Notes under the pieces: model-generated
Seen by the model: the letters and a program-made list of their open reading frames with translations, nothing else
Told to the model about the DNA's origin: nothing
Databases searched by the model: none
Made by a program: the position numbers and the translations under genes
Part shown: piece by piece, positions 49,976 through 59,293 of the stretch
Layout of the letters: each line of letters begins with the position of its first letter
How positions within the stretch are numbered: the first letter of the stretch is position 1
Assembly: GCF_002135295.1 (NCBI RefSeq)
Contig: NZ_NEGG01000005.1
Span: forward strand, 124,001-188,000
From: Acinetobacter sp. ANC 5054
Lineage (GTDB): Bacteria; Pseudomonadota; Gammaproteobacteria; Pseudomonadales; Moraxellaceae
DNA length: 64,000 nucleotides
Direction of reading: 5' to 3'

Positions 49976-51384
49976 TAAATTTTCTCCATCAATTCAGCCA
50001 TCAGAGTTTCCATGTGGGTATAACGAGAACCTTTAAACAGGAAACTCATGGACTGAGGCTGATGTGTTTTGACTAAACTAATTAAAAACGGTAGTGCCTG
50101 TTCTTGTGATAGAAAGGCCTGCAATTTTTTACCATATTGGGTACTGCGCGCACCTTCTTGAACTGCGGGTGAAAACTCACCGACAGCCACGACAAAGTTA
50201 ATATCCTTCACCGATACAAGGTCACGACCCAACATATAATGTTGCTGTGCAGCAGATGAACCTAGTTCGCCAATATCCCCCATCACCATGACTTTGATGC
50301 CTGCTTGCTGAGCCAGTACGTCGGCTGCAGCACGCATAGAGGTCGGATTAGCATTGTAGGTATCATCAATAAATAAATGATTTTCTTGTGCAATAAAGTT
50401 TAAACGACCTTTGGCACCTTTGGCTTGTTCTAGCCCAATGACAATATCATCCAAACCTACCCCAATCGATAACGCAAATGCCGCAGCTGCTGTGGCATTT
50501 TGTACATTATGCTCACCCGCAAAAGGCAATTGCACAGGGCGTACACCTTGAGGCGTATTTAAAATAAAATTCGCAGATTGCGCATGTAATTCAATGTCAG
50601 TAGCAAATACATCCCCCCCCTGACCAAAACGCATGACTTGCTCGGTTTGAACCGCAGCTGCAATCGAATCGGTAAAATCATCTGCTGCAGGGACGATCGA
50701 AGTTCCTGTTTTCGCTATATGTGCATAAATTTCAGATTTAGCGCTACATATCCCTTCACGCCCACCAAATTCACCCATATGTGCTGTGCCGATATTTAAA
50801 ATACCCGCCACTTGCGGCTGTACCAAATTCGAGGTGTAATCAATCTCACCTTTATGGCTCGCACCGAGCTCCATCACCGCATATTGATGCTCAGGACGTA
50901 GTTCAAGCAGCATCATCGGTACACCTAAATCATTATTTAAGTTACCGCGAGTAATTAACGTAGGCGCTAGACGCGACAAAATACTGCCAAGCATTTCCTT
51001 GGTGGTGGTTTTACCGCTACTTCCCGTCAATGCAATCACTTTTAATTGTGAATTTTGCGCACGACGATACGCACCTAAGTGCCCCAAAGCTAAGCGAGTA
51101 TCTTTAACTACCAACTGACAAATATCTGCATCAACAGCATGACTCACAATCGCCACTTCACAGCCATGGGCCGCTACTTGTGCAACAAAGTTATGTGCAT
51201 CAAAACGCTCACCTTTTAAGGCTAAAAAGGCATCACCAAGTTCTGCATCACGTGAATCAGTCAAAATACGTTTGATTGATCCTGACGGGGCTTTGTCATT
51301 ATGCCAATAACCTTGAGTGGCTATGGCTAACTGTTCGGCTGTCCATGGTTCTAAAGGAACCGTACTGGTCGTAGAGGTATGCAT
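49975..51384 (-). CDS. murF: UDP-MurNAc-tripeptide D-alanyl-D-alanine ligase MurF
   Basis: 469-residue Mur ligase adding D-Ala-D-Ala to the precursor tripeptide. The ATP-binding motif is [19 protein letters not shown], with [13 protein letters not shown] and [11 protein letters not shown]. It sits between murE (8-bp gap) and mraY (1-bp overlap). Normal length. Confidence 0.97.
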   Translation of the reverse strand: MHTSTTSTVPLEPWTAEQLAIATQGYWHNDKAPSGSIKRILTDSRDAELGDAFLALKGERFDAHNFVAQVAAHGCEVAIVSHAVDADICQLVVKDTRLALGHLGAYRRAQNSQLKVIALTGSSGKTTTKEMLGSILSRLAPTLITRGNLNNDLGVPMMLLELRPEHQYAVMELGASHKGEIDYTSNLVQPQVAGILNIGTAHMGEFGGREGICSAKSEIYAHIAKTGTSIVPAADDFTDSIAAAVQTEQVMRFGQGGDVFATDIELHAQSANFILNTPQGVRPVQLPFAGEHNVQNATAAAAFALSIGVGLDDIVIGLEQAKGAKGRLNFIAQENHLFIDDTYNANPTSMRAAADVLAQQAGIKVMVMGDIGELGSSAAQQHYMLGRDLVSVKDINFVVAVGEFSPAVQEGARSTQYGKKLQAFLSQEQALPFLISLVKTHQPQSMSFLFKGSRYTHMETLMAELMEKI

Positions 51385-51392
51385 ATCTATTC

Positions 51393-52889
51393 CTATTGCG
51401 CTGGGTAAGCCGAATCAGTGTTGTGATGTTGCGTATCTAGGGCAGATTTCACTTCCACCACATCATCAAACCAATGGCGCACACCATCAATTTCTTGATA
51501 ATTTTCGTGGCCTTTACCAGCAATCACTACAATATCCCCAGCTTGTGCATGGTTCACGGCATATTTAATCGCTTCACGGCGGTCATGAATTTCATGAACA
51601 GTATGTCCTGTAAAATCCATTCCAGCTTTCATATCTGCAAAAATTTGTTCAGGGTCTTCAGTTCGTGGATTATCCGACGTAATCAATGCCACATCGGCAT
51701 GGTTTAAAGCCGCTTGGGTCATCAAAGGACGTTTTCCACGATCACGGTCACCACCACAGCCAAACACAGCCCAAAGCTGCTGCGAAACATGGCGTTTTAA
51801 AGTTTGTAAGACTTGGATCAGAGCATCCGGTGTATGTGCATAATCGACAACAAATAAACGCTCATCATCACGAATCACCTGCATACGGCCTGGCGCACCT
51901 TTAAGCTTTGGTGCAGTTGCAATTAAGGCTGCCAAATCAAAACCTGCTTGCTCAGCAGCAATTAAACTCGCCACAATATTTTCAATATTAAAATGACCAA
52001 GTAACGGGCTCTGCACCTCAAATTCAGCTTGCGCTGTGCGTAATTTAAACTGTGCACCGTTTAAGCTGTATTGAATATCCGTGACTTGATAATCAGCAGC
52101 TTGAGTCGTTGAATAAGTTAAAATTTTAGGCTGTGCTGGATTTTGACGTGCAGCATTCAGCATCACGTTTGCATGTGCATCATCAATATTGATAATCGCC
52201 ACTTTTAACGATGGAAACTTGAATAAACCCGATTTAGCTTCAGCATAGGCTTCAAGGGTTTTATGATAATCCAGATGATCACGACTTAAATTGCTATAAG
52301 CCGCGATTTCAATTGCACAGCCATTTAAACGGCCTTGCTCCAAACCATGAGAACTGGCTTCAATTGCTGCAAACTCAGCACCTGCTTGCGCATAAGCATA
52401 CAAAGCATTTTGCATATGTAATGCATCTAAGGTGGTGTGTGAGGATGCTTCTAAATTCGGAAGAATACCATTGCCTGTCGTACCCATCACCGCACATTTT
52501 TTGCCTTGTAGCATAAGCAGTTCAGCGATTAAACGCGAAATAGTGGTTTTCCCATTGGTTCCTGTCACCGCTAGAATTCTTGCAGCTTGCACAGGCTGAG
52601 TTGCTTGCAAATATTGCTTTTGCCACTGTCCCATCAGTTGACGTACGTCTTCAACCACAACACTTGGGCTTAATCCCAAGTCCATTTCCGAAACCACAGC
52701 CAAAGCACCACGCTCTAATGCTACTTGGGCGAATTGCGCGGTTTTTTCAGGTTGCGAAAACGAAGTCAGGGCAATAAAAATTTGCCCTGTGGTCACTTTA
52801 CGACTATCCAGATTGAAGCCCTGAAAGGATTGTGTCATCCATTCAGCGGGCTGTTCAACGGTGTATAGATCTTGAAACGTAATTTTCAT
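51393..52889 (-). CDS. murE: UDP-MurNAc-dipeptide:meso-DAP ligase MurE
   Basis: 498-residue ligase adding the third residue of the stem peptide. The ATP motif TGTNGKTT is at residues 109-116. The motif SDNPRTEDP near residue 405 is the signature for meso-diaminopimelate rather than lysine. The C-terminal domain ends in AGDIVVIAGKGHENYQ. It follows ftsI by 10 bp. Confidence 0.97.
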   Translation of the reverse strand: MKITFQDLYTVEQPAEWMTQSFQGFNLDSRKVTTGQIFIALTSFSQPEKTAQFAQVALERGALAVVSEMDLGLSPSVVVEDVRQLMGQWQKQYLQATQPVQAARILAVTGTNGKTTISRLIAELLMLQGKKCAVMGTTGNGILPNLEASSHTTLDALHMQNALYAYAQAGAEFAAIEASSHGLEQGRLNGCAIEIAAYSNLSRDHLDYHKTLEAYAEAKSGLFKFPSLKVAIINIDDAHANVMLNAARQNPAQPKILTYSTTQAADYQVTDIQYSLNGAQFKLRTAQAEFEVQSPLLGHFNIENIVASLIAAEQAGFDLAALIATAPKLKGAPGRMQVIRDDERLFVVDYAHTPDALIQVLQTLKRHVSQQLWAVFGCGGDRDRGKRPLMTQAALNHADVALITSDNPRTEDPEQIFADMKAGMDFTGHTVHEIHDRREAIKYAVNHAQAGDIVVIAGKGHENYQEIDGVRHWFDDVVEVKSALDTQHHNTDSAYPAQ

Positions 52890-52899
52890 TCATCACCTA

Positions 52900-54726
52900 T
52901 TACTGGATCTTGGGAGTATCTAAAGGTTTGTCTAAAGGCACGTTCATTAAACGTAAAGATTCTTGCATGACACGTGCAAATACTGGTGCCGACACCGTAC
53001 CACCATAGTAGGTGCCTTGTGGATTTTCTACCACGACCACCATGGCTAAACGTGGATCACTAACGGGCGCAACACCAGCAAACAATGCACGATATTCATT
53101 GGTCGAATAACCTTTACGGTCTGCACGTAATTTATGCGCTGTCCCCGTTTTACCGGCAACACGATAACCTGGGATAGTCGCACGAGTAGCCGTACCACCT
53201 GGTAATGTTGCGGTTTCCATCATCAGCAGCACTTGATCAGCAATTTTAGGATCAATCACTTGCTCGCCTTTGGGCTGCTCTTCCAGCTTATATAGGCTTA
53301 AAGGCATTTTTAGCCCTTTGTTTGCCAGCATGGCATAGGCATCCACCATTTGCAGTACTGTGGCATTCAAACCATAACCATAGGCCATAGTCGCTACCTC
53401 GGACACATTCCATTTGCTTGGTGGCAGGATTAAACCACCACTTTCACCGGGGAATTTCACCGCAGAGCGTTGTCCAAAGCCAAGGCGTTTATAGAATGTT
53501 GGTAATGTCTCGTATGGCAGTGAAAGTGCAATTTTGGCTACCCCTACGTTGGATGATTTTTGAATAATCCCACCCAAAGTTAAAGCGCCATAGTTATGTG
53601 TATCACGAATGGTGTGATTACCCACACGCATTGAACCCGGAGAAGTATTCACGACCGTATTTGGCTGATATTTTCCGCTTTCGAGCGCCATCGAAATCGT
53701 TAGCGGTTTCATGGTTGAACCCGGTTCGAATGAGTCAATCGCACCACGGTTACGCATGGCATCTTTATTCAACACACCCTTTTTATCATTCGGGTTGTAA
53801 GACGGCCATGAGGTCATCGCCAAGATTTCACCTGTTTTCACATCGACAGCAATCGCCGTTGCAGAACGTGCATTGTTGGCAACACCCGCAGCGGTCAATT
53901 CACGGTACATAATGTATTGCAAACGCGAATCGATACTGAGGGTAATGTTTTCACCCGATTCAACTTCTTTCACAATTTCAGGGTCTTTGACACGATTGCC
54001 TTTTTTGTCTCGGACAATTTGCTGTGCACCGTCAATCCCAGAAAGACGTTGATTCAACTGCATTTCCAAACCTTCAATCCCCATCCCTTCACTATTGGTC
54101 AAACCAATAATTTGTGAATTTGGCTGTGGTTGCGGGTAGTAACGCTTATAGTTTTTCTCAGTATAAACGCCCTGAAAATCACGTTTTAAAATCAATTCAG
54201 CTTGCTGTGGCGGCACTTCTTTTTTGAGTACCAAATAACGTGAACGTGGACGCTCATTCAGTTTGCGTTTCAGTTCAGCGCGATCCATACCGACTGCATC
54301 AGCAAGTTCATCTAAATTCAGGTTTTTATCGGGTAACTGACGTTTCAGTTTACGATTATTTGGATCTTTGGCTAATTCCGCCGTGGTTTCTTCAAACAGC
54401 TTTTTATTGTCAAAATAGTCACGTGGATCGATGACAATTTTCATAATCGGGGTACTGATCGCCAATGGCACACCATGTCGATCGTAAATCACGCCACGCA
54501 TCGCTTTTAAAGTTTCTGTTCTTAAAATTTTGGCATTGGCTTTATTTTGCAAAAAGTCTTTATTGACGATTTGCACATAGAATGCACGTCCAACCAAAGC
54601 GACAAAACACAGCAATACCACTGCCCACATTAAATGGTAGCGCCACATCTCCACAGCAATCGCAGTTCGACCTGTTACAGACTGCTGTTTTTTACGTGGG
54701 GCTTGTTTGTTTCTCTTTTCAACCAT
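52900..54726 (-). CDS. ftsI: Penicillin-binding protein 3 (FtsI), septal transpeptidase
   Basis: 608-residue class B PBP. A short cationic tail and one membrane helix (about residues 29-48) are followed by the pedestal domain and a transpeptidase domain. Catalytic motifs: SxxK in EPGSTMKPLT, SxN in KSSNVGVA and KTG in VAGKTGTAHK. It crosslinks septal peptidoglycan with FtsW. ftsW is not in this window. It is 12 bp from ftsL. Confidence 0.97.
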   Translation of the reverse strand: MVEKRNKQAPRKKQQSVTGRTAIAVEMWRYHLMWAVVLLCFVALVGRAFYVQIVNKDFLQNKANAKILRTETLKAMRGVIYDRHGVPLAISTPIMKIVIDPRDYFDNKKLFEETTAELAKDPNNRKLKRQLPDKNLNLDELADAVGMDRAELKRKLNERPRSRYLVLKKEVPPQQAELILKRDFQGVYTEKNYKRYYPQPQPNSQIIGLTNSEGMGIEGLEMQLNQRLSGIDGAQQIVRDKKGNRVKDPEIVKEVESGENITLSIDSRLQYIMYRELTAAGVANNARSATAIAVDVKTGEILAMTSWPSYNPNDKKGVLNKDAMRNRGAIDSFEPGSTMKPLTISMALESGKYQPNTVVNTSPGSMRVGNHTIRDTHNYGALTLGGIIQKSSNVGVAKIALSLPYETLPTFYKRLGFGQRSAVKFPGESGGLILPPSKWNVSEVATMAYGYGLNATVLQMVDAYAMLANKGLKMPLSLYKLEEQPKGEQVIDPKIADQVLLMMETATLPGGTATRATIPGYRVAGKTGTAHKLRADRKGYSTNEYRALFAGVAPVSDPRLAMVVVVENPQGTYYGGTVSAPVFARVMQESLRLMNVPLDKPLDTPKIQ

Positions 54727-54738
54727 GTGACAGGCAGC

Positions 54739-55071
54739 CTATTTTTTCTGTTCTGAAGTTTGTGGCAATGAAATAACAACGGTTTGAGCAATAGGTGGCG
54801 AATACATCCGAAGCTGTGTAACCGCACGCGTCCCAATTTGGGCAGTTGCACCAAAGGTTTGCTGTTCAATCAACAATCGTCCCCATTCAGCATTGAGGTC
54901 ATCACGCTCACGCATAAATGTGCTTAACTGGCGATAATCTTGGCGATATTCAAAAACTTGAAGCACCACCATTATTGCGCTGACAAAGACCAGCAACAAT
55001 AAAACAGCATAGACAATGGTTTTCTTTGTCTGCAACTTATTCGATATTTTTTCTATTGCTTCGGTTTTCAT
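54739..55071 (-). CDS. ftsL: Cell division protein FtsL
   Basis: 110-residue bitopic protein with one helix (about residues 17-38, TIVYAVLLLLVFVSAIMVVL) and a periplasmic coiled coil (QVFEYRQDYRQL to LLIEQQTFG). FtsL sequences are poorly conserved, so the call relies on size, topology and its place between rsmH and ftsI. Confidence 0.93.
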   Translation of the reverse strand: MKTEAIEKISNKLQTKKTIVYAVLLLLVFVSAIMVVLQVFEYRQDYRQLSTFMRERDDLNAEWGRLLIEQQTFGATAQIGTRAVTQLRMYSPPIAQTVVISLPQTSEQKK

Positions 55072-55081
55072 TATTTGCCTT

Positions 55082-55993
55082 TTAAGCTAGACGCTCTGCC
55101 ACACGAAGCCAAGCACTACGTGAGCGCGGATTGGCTTTTACTTCTTCATCACTTGCTTTAATACGTGACACTTTTTTAAGTCGGCGGGTATCTTCGCGTT
55201 TTTGTGGTAAACCCCAACCTGTGTCTTCAGCGAGTGTCGATTCTTTTTGGATAAATTGTTTAATTAATCGATCCTCTAAAGAATGGAAACTAATCACAGC
55301 CAAAGTTCCTTCTGGCTTCAGCATTTCCACTGCTTGAGGTAAGAATATATCAATATCGTCGAGTTCTTTATTAATAGCAATACGAATCGCTTGGAATGTC
55401 CGTGTTGCCGCATGCTTATTCTTTTCCCATTTCGGGTGTGCAACTTTAACGATCTCGGCTAACTGCCCTGTCGTTTCAATATAACCTGCTGCTTTAATCG
55501 CTTTGGCAATACGACGGCTATAACGTTCTTCACCATATTTATAAATGATGTTGGCCAAATCTTCTTCATCAATATCCACCAACCACTGTGCTGCTGTCGG
55601 ACCTTGAGAGTTATCCATACGCATATCCAGCGGGCCATCTTTCATAAAACTGAAACCACGTTCAGCTTGATCCAATTGCGGTGAAGACACGCCTAAATCG
55701 GCCATGATGCCATCCACCAAATCAATACCGCGGCTTTGTAACTCATGTTTTAAATCAGCAAAGCTGGCATGAATAATTTTAAAGCGCGAATCTTCTTGTT
55801 CTAATTCAGCTGCAACGGCTAAAGCTTGTGGGTCTTTATCAAAGCCATAAACACGTGCATTTTCATCGAGTTTAGACAGTAATAAACGGGTATGACCACC
55901 GCGCCCAAATGTGCCATCTACAAAAATTCCTGTATTGCGATCTGCCAGTAAAGCATCAACAGTTTCATGAAGTAATACAGAAATATGCGACAT
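55082..55993 (-). CDS. rsmH: 16S rRNA (cytosine(1402)-N4)-methyltransferase RsmH
   Basis: 303-residue methyltransferase of the 30S decoding centre. The start is ATG 55993 (MSHISVLLHETVDALL); the frame extends 13 codons further but the family begins here. SAM motif FVDGTFGRGGHTRLLLS, with ADLGVSSPQLDQAERGFSF and VISFHSLEDRLIKQF. It leads the dcw genes here. No mraZ is found upstream: the next feature is the terminator of the sulfate-binding gene. Confidence 0.96.
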   Translation of the reverse strand: MSHISVLLHETVDALLADRNTGIFVDGTFGRGGHTRLLLSKLDENARVYGFDKDPQALAVAAELEQEDSRFKIIHASFADLKHELQSRGIDLVDGIMADLGVSSPQLDQAERGFSFMKDGPLDMRMDNSQGPTAAQWLVDIDEEDLANIIYKYGEERYSRRIAKAIKAAGYIETTGQLAEIVKVAHPKWEKNKHAATRTFQAIRIAINKELDDIDIFLPQAVEMLKPEGTLAVISFHSLEDRLIKQFIQKESTLAEDTGWGLPQKREDTRRLKKVSRIKASDEEVKANPRSRSAWLRVAERLA

Positions 55994-56120
55994 AAGGGTT
56001 CGTTCAACACAGCTAAAAATGTAACTGCACATTATTACCTTGTTTTAACAAAGCTCCAAACGACTTTTTGTACAGAAATATTACTTTTCATAGAGAAAAC
56101 CGTTTTTAATTTTTACATCG

Positions 56121-56152
56121 CATAAAAAAGCCTCCCGAAGGAGGCGTTTTTG
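56121..56152. terminator. Terminator at the end of sulfate-binding gene 1
   Basis: Stem GCCTCC/GGAGGC with loop CGAA (a tetraloop type), with A-/T-tracts on both sides, 28 bp past the gene stop on the minus strand. Confidence 0.88.
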
Positions 56153-56179
56153 CATCAACTGAGTTGATCTGATCCGTTC

Positions 56180-57199
56180 TTAACGTTTGCTGTTATAGAT
56201 TTGATCGAAGATCGCACCATTCACAAAATGTGTTTGTTGCGCTTTCGCCCATCCACCAAAGACTTCATCAATCGTGAACGTTTTTAATGGTGGGAATTGT
56301 GTTTTGTATTTCGCTAAAATTTCAGCATTACGTGGACGATAGAAATGACGTGCCGCCATGTCTTGACCTAAAGGAGAATATAGGTAGTTGATATATCCTT
56401 GAGCTAACCATTTATTGCCATTTTTTTCGACTGTTTTATCGACAATCGCAACTGAAGGTTCAGTCAAAATAGAAATGGATGGATAAACGATATCAAACTT
56501 GTTTTTACCCAAAGTTTTTTGCGTAACTAAGGCTTCATTTTCCCAAGTTAATAACACATCGCCAATACCACGCTCAGCAAATGTCGTCATCGAAGCACGT
56601 GCAGCAGAATCCATCACTTTTACGTTGCGATACATTTTACCGACGAACTCTTTGGCTTTAGCATCATTACCACCTGGTTGTTTCAGTGCATAACCCCAAG
56701 CAGAAAGATAAACCCAACGAGGCAAGCCACCCGTTTTCGGGTTAGGTGTAATAATTTGAACACCCGGTTTTGCCAAATCTGACCAATCTTTAATGTGTTT
56801 AGGGTTGCCCTTACGGACCATGAATACAATTGTTGATGTATACGGTGCTGAATTGTGTGGGAATTCTTTTTGCCAACCTGGTTGAATTTGACCCGATTTC
56901 ACGATTTCTTCAATATCGTTTGCCAATGCCAAAGTCACAACATCGCCTTTTAAGCCATCAACAACGGAACGTGCTTGCTTGCCTGAACCGCCATGTGACT
57001 GTTTAAAATCAACAGTTTTACCTGTACGTGCTTTCCAATACGCACCAAAAGATTTATTAAATTCATCGTAAAATTCACGTGTTGCATCATACGATACGTT
57101 TAAGAATTCACGGTCCGCAGCTTGTGTTGTGGTTGCAGTAAAAGCAACACCTGTTGCAAGCAATGCAGCACTGATCCACGCTTTAAATTGAGTTTTCAT
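56180..57199 (-). CDS. sbp: Sulfate/thiosulfate ABC transporter substrate-binding protein, copy 1
   Basis: 339-residue periplasmic protein of the Sbp/CysP family. The signal peptide ends near TTTQA^ADR. Signature blocks: [30 protein letters not shown] (sulfate-coordinating loop), [42 protein letters not shown] and [17 protein letters not shown] 57199 starts a classic signal peptide; the 31-codon extension is not supported. The permease and ATPase genes (cysTWA) are not in this window. Confidence 0.93.
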   Translation of the reverse strand: MKTQFKAWISAALLATGVAFTATTTQAADREFLNVSYDATREFYDEFNKSFGAYWKARTGKTVDFKQSHGGSGKQARSVVDGLKGDVVTLALANDIEEIVKSGQIQPGWQKEFPHNSAPYTSTIVFMVRKGNPKHIKDWSDLAKPGVQIITPNPKTGGLPRWVYLSAWGYALKQPGGNDAKAKEFVGKMYRNVKVMDSAARASMTTFAERGIGDVLLTWENEALVTQKTLGKNKFDIVYPSISILTEPSVAIVDKTVEKNGNKWLAQGYINYLYSPLGQDMAARHFYRPRNAEILAKYKTQFPPLKTFTIDEVFGGWAKAQQTHFVNGAIFDQIYNSKR

Positions 57200-57390
57200 G
57201 TCAGTCAGCAGTAAGTTATCTTCAATGCTGCTAAATATATGAAATAAAGTCATAAATCGCAATTGGTCGCAGCATGGATTCAACCCCAGCACTCATCGCG
57301 ATAATTTTTTAATCTTTTGTTTTTCATGTCAAAATAGCGCAAAACAATCTACTTATTCCGCATATATAGAATTTTATGCATTACATATAT

Positions 57391-57422
57391 AAAAAACGGA
57401 TAAACTTATTATCCGTTTTTCT
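57391..57422 (-). terminator. Terminator after sulfate-binding gene 2
   Basis: Stem ACGGATAA/TTATCCGT with loop ACTTA and a T-run, about 30 bp past the gene stop. It insulates copy 1 from copy 2 transcription. Confidence 0.85.
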
Positions 57423-57451
57423 TGTCATCACTATCATTTTCTAGAAAATCA

Positions 57452-58453
57452 TTAATTTTTTTCACTATAAATTTGGTCAAAGATTGCTCCATTCACAAAA
57501 TGGGTTTTCTGCGCTTTCGCCCAACCACCGAACACCTTGTCTATCGTGAATGTCTGTACTTTAGGAAATTGTGCAGCGTATTTAGCAGTGGCTTTCGCAT
57601 CGCGTGGACGGAAGAAATATTTACCTGCTAGTTCCTGCCCTTTCGGTGAATATAAATAATTCAGATAGCCTGTCGCTAAATTTCGATTGCCATTTTTATC
57701 GACGGTTTGATCCACGACAGCCACCGACGGCTCTGCCAAAATTGAAATGGATGGGTAAACAATCTCAAATTTATCTTTGCCTAAGCCTTGAGTGGCAAGC
57801 AATGCTTCATTTTCCCAAGAGAGCAACACATCCCCAATACCACGCTCAGCAAATGTGGTTAACGAACCACGTGCACCGGAGTCCAAAACTTTGACATTTG
57901 AATAGAGCTTTTTCACCAATTCTTTGGCTTTGGCATCATTACCGCCGGGTTGCTTTAATGCATAGCCCCATGCAGATAAATAAATCCAACGCGGTGCACC
58001 CCCCGTTTTAGGATTTGGGGTAATAATTTCCACACCCGGTTTCGTTAAATCATTCCAATCTTTAATTTTCTTGGGATTGCCTTTACGCACCAAAAAAACA
58101 ATGGTTGACGTATAGGGTGCAGAATTATGTGGAAATTGCTTTTGCCAATTCTTTTTGATTTGCCCAGTTGCGACAATTTCATCAATATCATTCGCCAAAG
58201 CTAAGGTCACAACATCCGCTTGCAAACCCGTTGCAACGGCACGCGCCTGTTTCCCAGAGCCGCCATGAGATTGCTTAAAGTTAATATCCTGTCCAGTTCG
58301 CTTTTTCCAATATTGCCCAAATTCTTGGTTATATTCTTGATAAAACTCGCGTGTCGGATCATAAGAAACGTTGAGAAAATCCTTTGCTGCATGCAGCTGC
58401 GCTGCCACCCCGCTTAATATTGCCAAAATGCTTGAAGCGATTATTTTTTTCAT
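57452..58453 (-). CDS. Sulfate/thiosulfate ABC transporter substrate-binding protein, copy 2
   Basis: 333-residue paralogue of the neighbouring Sbp, with the same blocks in the same order: [40 protein letters not shown], then [11 protein letters not shown] and [14 protein letters not shown]. The signal peptide ([22 protein letters not shown]) starts at ATG 58453. The high similarity and tandem order point to a local duplication. Each copy has its own terminator, so they may respond to different signals or bind different oxyanions. Confidence 0.93.
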   Translation of the reverse strand: MKKIIASSILAILSGVAAQLHAAKDFLNVSYDPTREFYQEYNQEFGQYWKKRTGQDINFKQSHGGSGKQARAVATGLQADVVTLALANDIDEIVATGQIKKNWQKQFPHNSAPYTSTIVFLVRKGNPKKIKDWNDLTKPGVEIITPNPKTGGAPRWIYLSAWGYALKQPGGNDAKAKELVKKLYSNVKVLDSGARGSLTTFAERGIGDVLLSWENEALLATQGLGKDKFEIVYPSISILAEPSVAVVDQTVDKNGNRNLATGYLNYLYSPKGQELAGKYFFRPRDAKATAKYAAQFPKVQTFTIDKVFGGWAKAQKTHFVNGAIFDQIYSEKN

Positions 58454-58834
58454 GTGCTTTACTCTTATATTTAATCTTGCAAGCACTATATAAATCTAAA
58501 ATATTTTTAACAATCAGTAAGCTATAACTTATCTTCACTAACATTTCGATTTTAAAGATATCTAAAAAATGAGTATAAAATGCAAAAAATTAGATATAAG
58601 AATTAATCTCATCGGTGATCTTCATGCTATCTTCACAGTTATCTGTTACAACTACGCCAATTCAGGATAAAACAGGCTATTTAAGTAATCCTTGAATAGA
58701 TTTTGTTTATTTTTTTGTTAATATTGTGACGTAGTTCTACTTTTTAATTACAAAAGATGGTTAAATCGTAGACTAAATATTAAAACTATTTGCAAATATA
58801 AAGATCCATCACCAAAGTAGGGGGAGATTTGGAC
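58454..58834. other. 381-bp gene-free region between sbp copy 2 and a small secreted gene
   Basis: No credible coding frame. It should hold promoters for both divergent genes. I see repeated ATATCTAA/TTAGATAT segments near 58557 and 58589. The ribosome site GGGGGAG lies about 11 bases before ATG 58835. No boxes could be assigned securely, and no CysB-type site can be recognised by eye. Confidence 0.4.
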
Positions 58835-59140
58835 ATGAAAACTTCATATGCAGTATGCCTTGGATTAGGTATGGCATTGAGCGCTCAAACCGCATTTTGC
58901 GCAGCAACAAGTACAGCGGCAAGCAACACCACCAGCAGTAAAGTGAGCATGCCTGCCGAACGCACTTCTTTGATTGAAAAAGCCCTCAATCAACAAAAAT
59001 CTGAAGGTAAAGGGCGTACTGATGATAGCCTTAAAGTGCTTACATCAATTAAAGCACCACCATCACAAAGTTTTTTTGCTTCACAAAACCAAAGTTTTTC
59101 ACGTTTTGTTCAAGCTATTTTCTCGGGCAGTAATTCTTAA
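58835..59140 (+). CDS. Small predicted secreted protein of unknown function
   Basis: 101-residue product. A signal peptide (MKTSYAVCLGLGMALSAQTAFCA) is followed by a Ser/Thr/Ala-rich stretch, a helix (PAERTSLIEKALNQQKSEGK) and a Ser/Gln/Phe-rich tail. I do not recognise a family. ATG 58835 follows GGGGGAG; a TTG two codons earlier is in frame but unlikely. It has its own strong terminator and is not linked to gltX. Confidence 0.65.
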   Translation: MKTSYAVCLGLGMALSAQTAFCAATSTAASNTTSSKVSMPAERTSLIEKALNQQKSEGKGRTDDSLKVLTSIKAPPSQSFFASQNQSFSRFVQAIFSGSNS

Positions 59141-59200
59141 TTTATATTGAAATTTTAATGTACTAAATTTCTTTAGATAGGTTTCCCTCACCTGTCTTCA

Positions 59201-59251
59201 AAAGCCTGATCACTGAATGTTGAATTAAGCATTAAGTGATCAGGCTTTTTC
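59201..59251 (+). terminator. Terminator after the small secreted gene
   Basis: Perfect 13-bp stem AAGCCTGATCACT/AGTGATCAGGCTT with a 20-nt loop, then TTTTT. Confidence 0.85.
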
Positions 59252-59253
59252 GT

Positions 59254-59259
59254 TATAAT
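59254..59259 (+). promoter_or_regulatory. gltX: -10-like box upstream of gltX
   Basis: TATAAT just after the preceding terminator and 35 bp before the gltX start. No convincing -35 box at the proper distance, because the terminator stem occupies that place. Confidence 0.4.
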
Positions 59260-59293
59260 AGTTCCCAATTTACATTCTGATTAAAAGCTGATT

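Noticed and set aside
59254..59259. Full sigma-70 promoter for gltX
   Set aside because: The -10 box is good but no -35 box at 16-18 bp is convincing; only the -10-like box is reported.
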